Assembly: GCA_002704665.1 (NCBI GenBank)
Contig: PAHB01000028.1
Location: forward strand, 1-8,294
Direction: 5' to 3'
From: Pseudomonadota bacterium
Lineage (GTDB): Bacteria > Pseudomonadota > Gammaproteobacteria > Burkholderiales > Eutrophovitaceae
DNA length: 8,294 nucleotides
In this document: piece by piece, positions 5,647 through 8,294 of the stretch
Layout: each line of letters starts with the position of its first letter
Numbering within the stretch: position 1 is the stretch's first letter
The notes under the pieces: model-generated
Database searches by the model: none
What the model was told of the DNA's origin: nothing
The model's input: only the letters and a program-made list of their open reading frames with translations
Position numbers and translations under genes: made by a program

Positions 5647-6723
5647 TCATTCACCCACAAAACCAGCCCAAGTTCCCATATATTCTATAAATTTCTCGCT
5701 TAGCCCCTCTTGGATTAAATGAGATCTAGGAGCTGGAAGTTCAATGGGTTCAAAATCGGGATTTTCCATCACTCTTTCAGGAAAATCATGATGGAGGATA
5801 GCTGCCCTTCCGATGGTTACAAAATCAACTTTATTATTAAGAACTTCATGTACATTTTCACCTGATCTAATGTTTCCCGCTACTGTTAACTGAACATCTT
5901 TAAAATCCAGTTCTGTAAAATGCTCAAGTAAATTCTTTCCTTTATGCTCTTCCTCTTCAGGTTCTTTGAACGAATCCCAAAGTGACATATCTAAAAAATC
6001 TATTTTGTTAGTATCGATAAGTTGTTTACATACTTTCTTTGTTTCTCCCAATTTAATTCTAAACCTCTCTGCAGATAATCTAACCCCTAGTAAAAATTCA
6101 GAACCGCATTTATCTCTGATGCCATCAACTATCTCAAAAATAATTCTGGATCTATTTTCTAAGCTTCCTCCGTATTCATCATCTCTTTTATTGATATCAG
6201 AACTTAAAAATTGACATAAAATATAGCCATGAGCTCCATGAATTTCTGCACCTTCATACCCTGCTTTTTTTGCTCGAACTCCGGCTTCAATAAAGTCATC
6301 TCTTAATCTTTTGACCTCATCAAGCGTTAAGGCCCTTGAGTTAGTCTTCTCATCGTCTGAAGGACAGACAGGCTGTTTACCTATAATACCCTCGGGTGAC
6401 CTCATTCCAGCGTGATGTAATTGTGCAACGGCTAAACTTTCATGAGATTTAATTTCGTCAGTTAATCTTTTTAATCCTTCTATGTGTTGATCACCAAAAA
6501 TTCCTAATTGGCCTGGAAATCCTTTGCCAATAGCTTGAACATGGGAAGCGCAAGACATTGTTAGCCCAAAATTTCCTTTGGCTCTCATCGTTAACCAATT
6601 AAATTCATCATCCGATAGTACTCCATTTTCATGGCTCTGCTTATTAGTTAATGGAGCAAGCATGAATCTATTTTTCATAGACAAACCACAAGGAAACTTA
6701 ATTTGATCTTTTAAATTTTTCAT
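5647..6723 (-). CDS. NADH:flavin oxidoreductase, old yellow enzyme family
   Basis: A 358-residue FMN-dependent TIM-barrel ene-reductase, expected to use NAD(P)H to reduce activated C=C bonds or other electrophiles in the cytoplasm. Visible motifs: NRFMLAPLTN (18-27) at the FMN-binding first strand; Q101 in QLHHAGMRS; the active-site His pair H162 and H165 plus Y167 in HGAHGY; the family signature FLSSDINKRDDEYGGSLENR (172-191); R215 in GVRLS; and the FMN phosphate loop AGNIRS (282-287) with IGRAA (304-308). The length is that of a single-domain enzyme: there is no C-terminal [4Fe-4S]/FAD extension as in 2,4-dienoyl-CoA reductase. The redox-tuning Cys of YqjM-type enzymes is replaced by T26. 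ATG 6723 has a poor ribosome site; a TATAAT lies on the minus strand at 6813-6808 without a clear -35. The gene is convergent with the first cyclase. Physiological substrate unknown. Confidence 0.88.
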   Translation of the reverse strand: MKNLKDQIKFPCGLSMKNRFMLAPLTNKQSHENGVLSDDEFNWLTMRAKGNFGLTMSCASHVQAIGKGFPGQLGIFGDQHIEGLKRLTDEIKSHESLAVAQLHHAGMRSPEGIIGKQPVCPSDDEKTNSRALTLDEVKRLRDDFIEAGVRAKKAGYEGAEIHGAHGYILCQFLSSDINKRDDEYGGSLENRSRIIFEIVDGIRDKCGSEFLLGVRLSAERFRIKLGETKKVCKQLIDTNKIDFLDMSLWDSFKEPEEEEHKGKNLLEHFTELDFKDVQLTVAGNIRSGENVHEVLNNKVDFVTIGRAAILHHDFPERVMENPDFEPIELPAPRSHLIQEGLSEKFIEYMGTWAGFVGE

Positions 6724-7054
6724 AATGTTACTTTCGCTTTAAAGGAATTTTCTCTGAAACCTATTATTTACGAGAACTTAAAAAAGGTTTTTATTAAATT
6801 TGCATATATTATAATGATTTAAGGAAACTTGGTGGCATAGAACTTTATTGAGCTTCTCATTTAGCCTCTCCTCGAGCTCTTCGGTTTGTTAGTTGCTATA
6901 CTAATGTGACTTTTGGGTGTTATTTAAAAATCCCAACAAGTCTACCAAGTCATTTCAGCTCTTTGAGACGGTGTCCAGCTTTTTGACTTTCCCATCGTTG
7001 CTTTCTCATTTCCTGATACGGGGTGTATTTAGTTCGGCTTCAGCAAACCCATGA
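6724..7054. other. 331-nt gap with short degraded coding-like stretches
   Basis: This is the space between the oxidoreductase start and the second cyclase stop, both on the minus strand. No convincing gene is present. Three short minus-strand stretches look protein-like but lie in broken frames: 7039-6953 (KYTPYQEMRKQRWESQKAGH then LKELK and a stop; an ATG-initiated 19-residue version starts at 7009), NDLVDLLGFLNNTQKSH in another frame just after it, and EELEERLNEKLNKVL at about 6886-6842. They may be pieces of one decayed small gene, but I cannot assign a family. The AT-rich part near 6800 includes a TATAAT read on the minus strand (6813-6808), possibly the oxidoreductase promoter. Confidence 0.4.
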
Positions 7055-8294
7055 TTAGAGTTTTTTTAGAAGCTTTTCCATGTTTTTGTTCAATTCATAC
7101 AGGTTATTATCTATCCGTCCTATATCTTTTTTTATTCTCTCTATTTCTGATAATTCTTGCTTAGACGGTTGACTCTTAATTTCATTTTTCTTAATCCCAA
7201 CTGCATTTCTTTTCTCAACAACTGAAAACACTTTAATATCCCGACTGATCCCCTTCATTTTTATCGAATCCAACTCCTTAACTATAATGTTTTCCTGTAC
7301 ATGCGCATATGTCTCATAACTTATTAATATCCCTCCCGGATTAGCGGCTTTCTCTAATCTAGCTGCTATATTAACCTCGCCACCGATAATTGTGTAAGTA
7401 AGCCGTTGATCACTACCAAAGTTACCTACATTGCAGTACCCTGTATTTATGCCCATTCTAACTTGGAAAGGCTCTGAAAATCCGGATTTTTTCCATTTTT
7501 GCTGTAGCTGGGTCAATCGCTCTTGCATCTCCAACGCCATATCTACACAAGCTTTTGCGTCTTTTTTTTCACCTTGGGTTTCTGGATCACCAAAAAAAAC
7601 CATCATGGCATCCCCTATGTACTTATCAATGGTTGCCCCTCGACGAATTGCGATATCCGTCATTTCTGAAAAATATTCATTGAGATATTTTGTGAGATCC
7701 TCGGGTTGTAAGTTCTCAGATGTAGACGTAAATTCTTTTATATCAGAAAAGAAGACAGTCAGCTTTTTTCGTCTAGTGGCGATCTCCGCGTCATATTCTC
7801 CAGAAAAAAGTGCGTTGTGAATTTGAGGCGGGATATATTTTGCTAATTTATTTGAAATTTTCTCCAATGAATTACTCTTTTGGACAAGTTCGCTGGTTTT
7901 ATCTTTCACGGTCTCCTCTAATACCTTTTGTTGTCTTTCTGCTATTACAGCCTGCTCACTAATGTTTTTATTGAGCTTTTCCTGTATTAGTTTCGTTCTG
8001 ACTACTAGTATTAATGACATCAGCACAGCCTCAACAGCTACTGCCACACCTTGGAAAATACGAGGGTCATTCAATACAATTGTGTATCTATTATCCGGCA
8101 AATATTTAATAGGTGAATCGAACCCAAGGAAGACTGTTAGGAAAATTGTTCGAACTAAAAGGTAGAGGACAAATGCACAAAGAAAATACTTAAAAAGTAC
8201 TTCTCCGGCTTTGGCTTTTTTATAACTAATAGTAAGAATAAAAATAAAACAAGGATAAATTAACAAAGTATTCAAAAAGAACAAATATTTCGAA
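7055..8294 (-). CDS. Membrane-bound class III adenylate cyclase, N-terminus beyond window
   Basis: The reading frame stays open through the right edge, so the gene is partial at its 5' end; a TTG at 8284 is merely the first possible start. Residues are numbered from it. Hydrophobic helices lie at about 4-20, 31-53 and 77-95, followed by a coiled coil (98-148) and the catalytic domain (173-345). Metal ligands are D181 (FFSDIKEF) and D225 (KYIGDAMM). K221 and T298 are the adenine-selecting pair usual in bacterial adenylate cyclases, and N305 and R309 stabilise the transition state, so ATP to cyclic AMP is the likely reaction. The helix 77-95 followed by RTKLIQEKL resembles the end of a 7TMR-DISM sensor, which would have four more helices and an external domain outside the window; that is inference. 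A charged C-terminal tail (about 365-409) looks like a second coiled coil. It is on the same strand as the oxidoreductase but 331 nt away, so a shared transcript is doubtful. Confidence 0.87.
   Translation of the reverse strand, partial: SKYLFFLNTLLIYPCFIFILTISYKKAKAGEVLFKYFLCAFVLYLLVRTIFLTVFLGFDSPIKYLPDNRYTIVLNDPRIFQGVAVAVEAVLMSLILVVRTKLIQEKLNKNISEQAVIAERQQKVLEETVKDKTSELVQKSNSLEKISNKLAKYIPPQIHNALFSGEYDAEIATRRKKLTVFFSDIKEFTSTSENLQPEDLTKYLNEYFSEMTDIAIRRGATIDKYIGDAMMVFFGDPETQGEKKDAKACVDMALEMQERLTQLQQKWKKSGFSEPFQVRMGINTGYCNVGNFGSDQRLTYTIIGGEVNIAARLEKAANPGGILISYETYAHVQENIIVKELDSIKMKGISRDIKVFSVVEKRNAVGIKKNEIKSQPSKQELSEIERIKKDIGRIDNNLYELNKNMEKLLKKL

Noticed and set aside
7431..7820. 129-codon plus-strand open frame inside the second cyclase
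   Set aside because: It is antisense to the catalytic domain and has the biased composition of a reverse-strand shadow.
1..8294. CRISPR array, tRNA, rRNA or riboswitch
   Set aside because: I saw no regularly spaced repeats, cloverleaf, rRNA core or recognisable riboswitch consensus on either strand by eye.

Overview
The window is visibly AT-rich and gene-dense. All six confident protein genes have bacterial families. The TolB-like/TPR class III cyclase and the stand-alone old yellow enzyme suggest a proteobacterium, possibly a marine or other low-GC lineage. No rRNA, tRNA or marker gene fixes the taxon, so this is inference.

Layout. Positions 69-374 (+) hold a decayed stretch that reads like the N-terminal part of an IS5-family transposase, with an internal stop. 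Then comes a tight same-strand block: a phytanoyl-CoA dioxygenase-like Fe(II)/2-oxoglutarate oxygenase (445-1440), a class I SAM methyltransferase (1450-2331) and a second, different class I SAM methyltransferase (2357-3253). Gaps are 9 and 25 nt, so the three are probably one operon, plausibly one oxidation and two methylations of a small molecule whose identity cannot be read from the sequence. A 285-nt AT-rich gap with palindromes and a candidate -10 box precedes a class III nucleotide cyclase with one membrane helix, a TolB-like domain and TPR-type repeats (3539-5476, +).

The minus strand carries an FMN old yellow enzyme (5647-6723), convergent with the first cyclase, and then, after a 331-nt gap, a second class III cyclase (7055 to the right edge) with membrane segments and a coiled coil ahead of the catalytic domain. 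Its N-terminus lies outside the window.

Two imperfect 39-nt direct repeats (3315-3353 and 5523-5561, 32/39 identical) bracket the first cyclase gene. The right copy adjoins an in-frame but stop-interrupted relic resembling the C-terminal helix-turn-helix of a resolvase/invertase. With the IS5-like relic this suggests the intergenic spaces are graveyards of old mobile DNA and that the cyclase, or the oxygenase/methyltransferase block, may have been moved. The two cyclases differ at the substrate-selecting positions: the first has Asn/Asn, the second the usual adenylate cyclase Lys/Thr pair.

I see no complete unprecedented system. The best candidates for something undescribed are the oxygenase plus two methyltransferase operon and the repeat-bracketed Asn/Asn cyclase.
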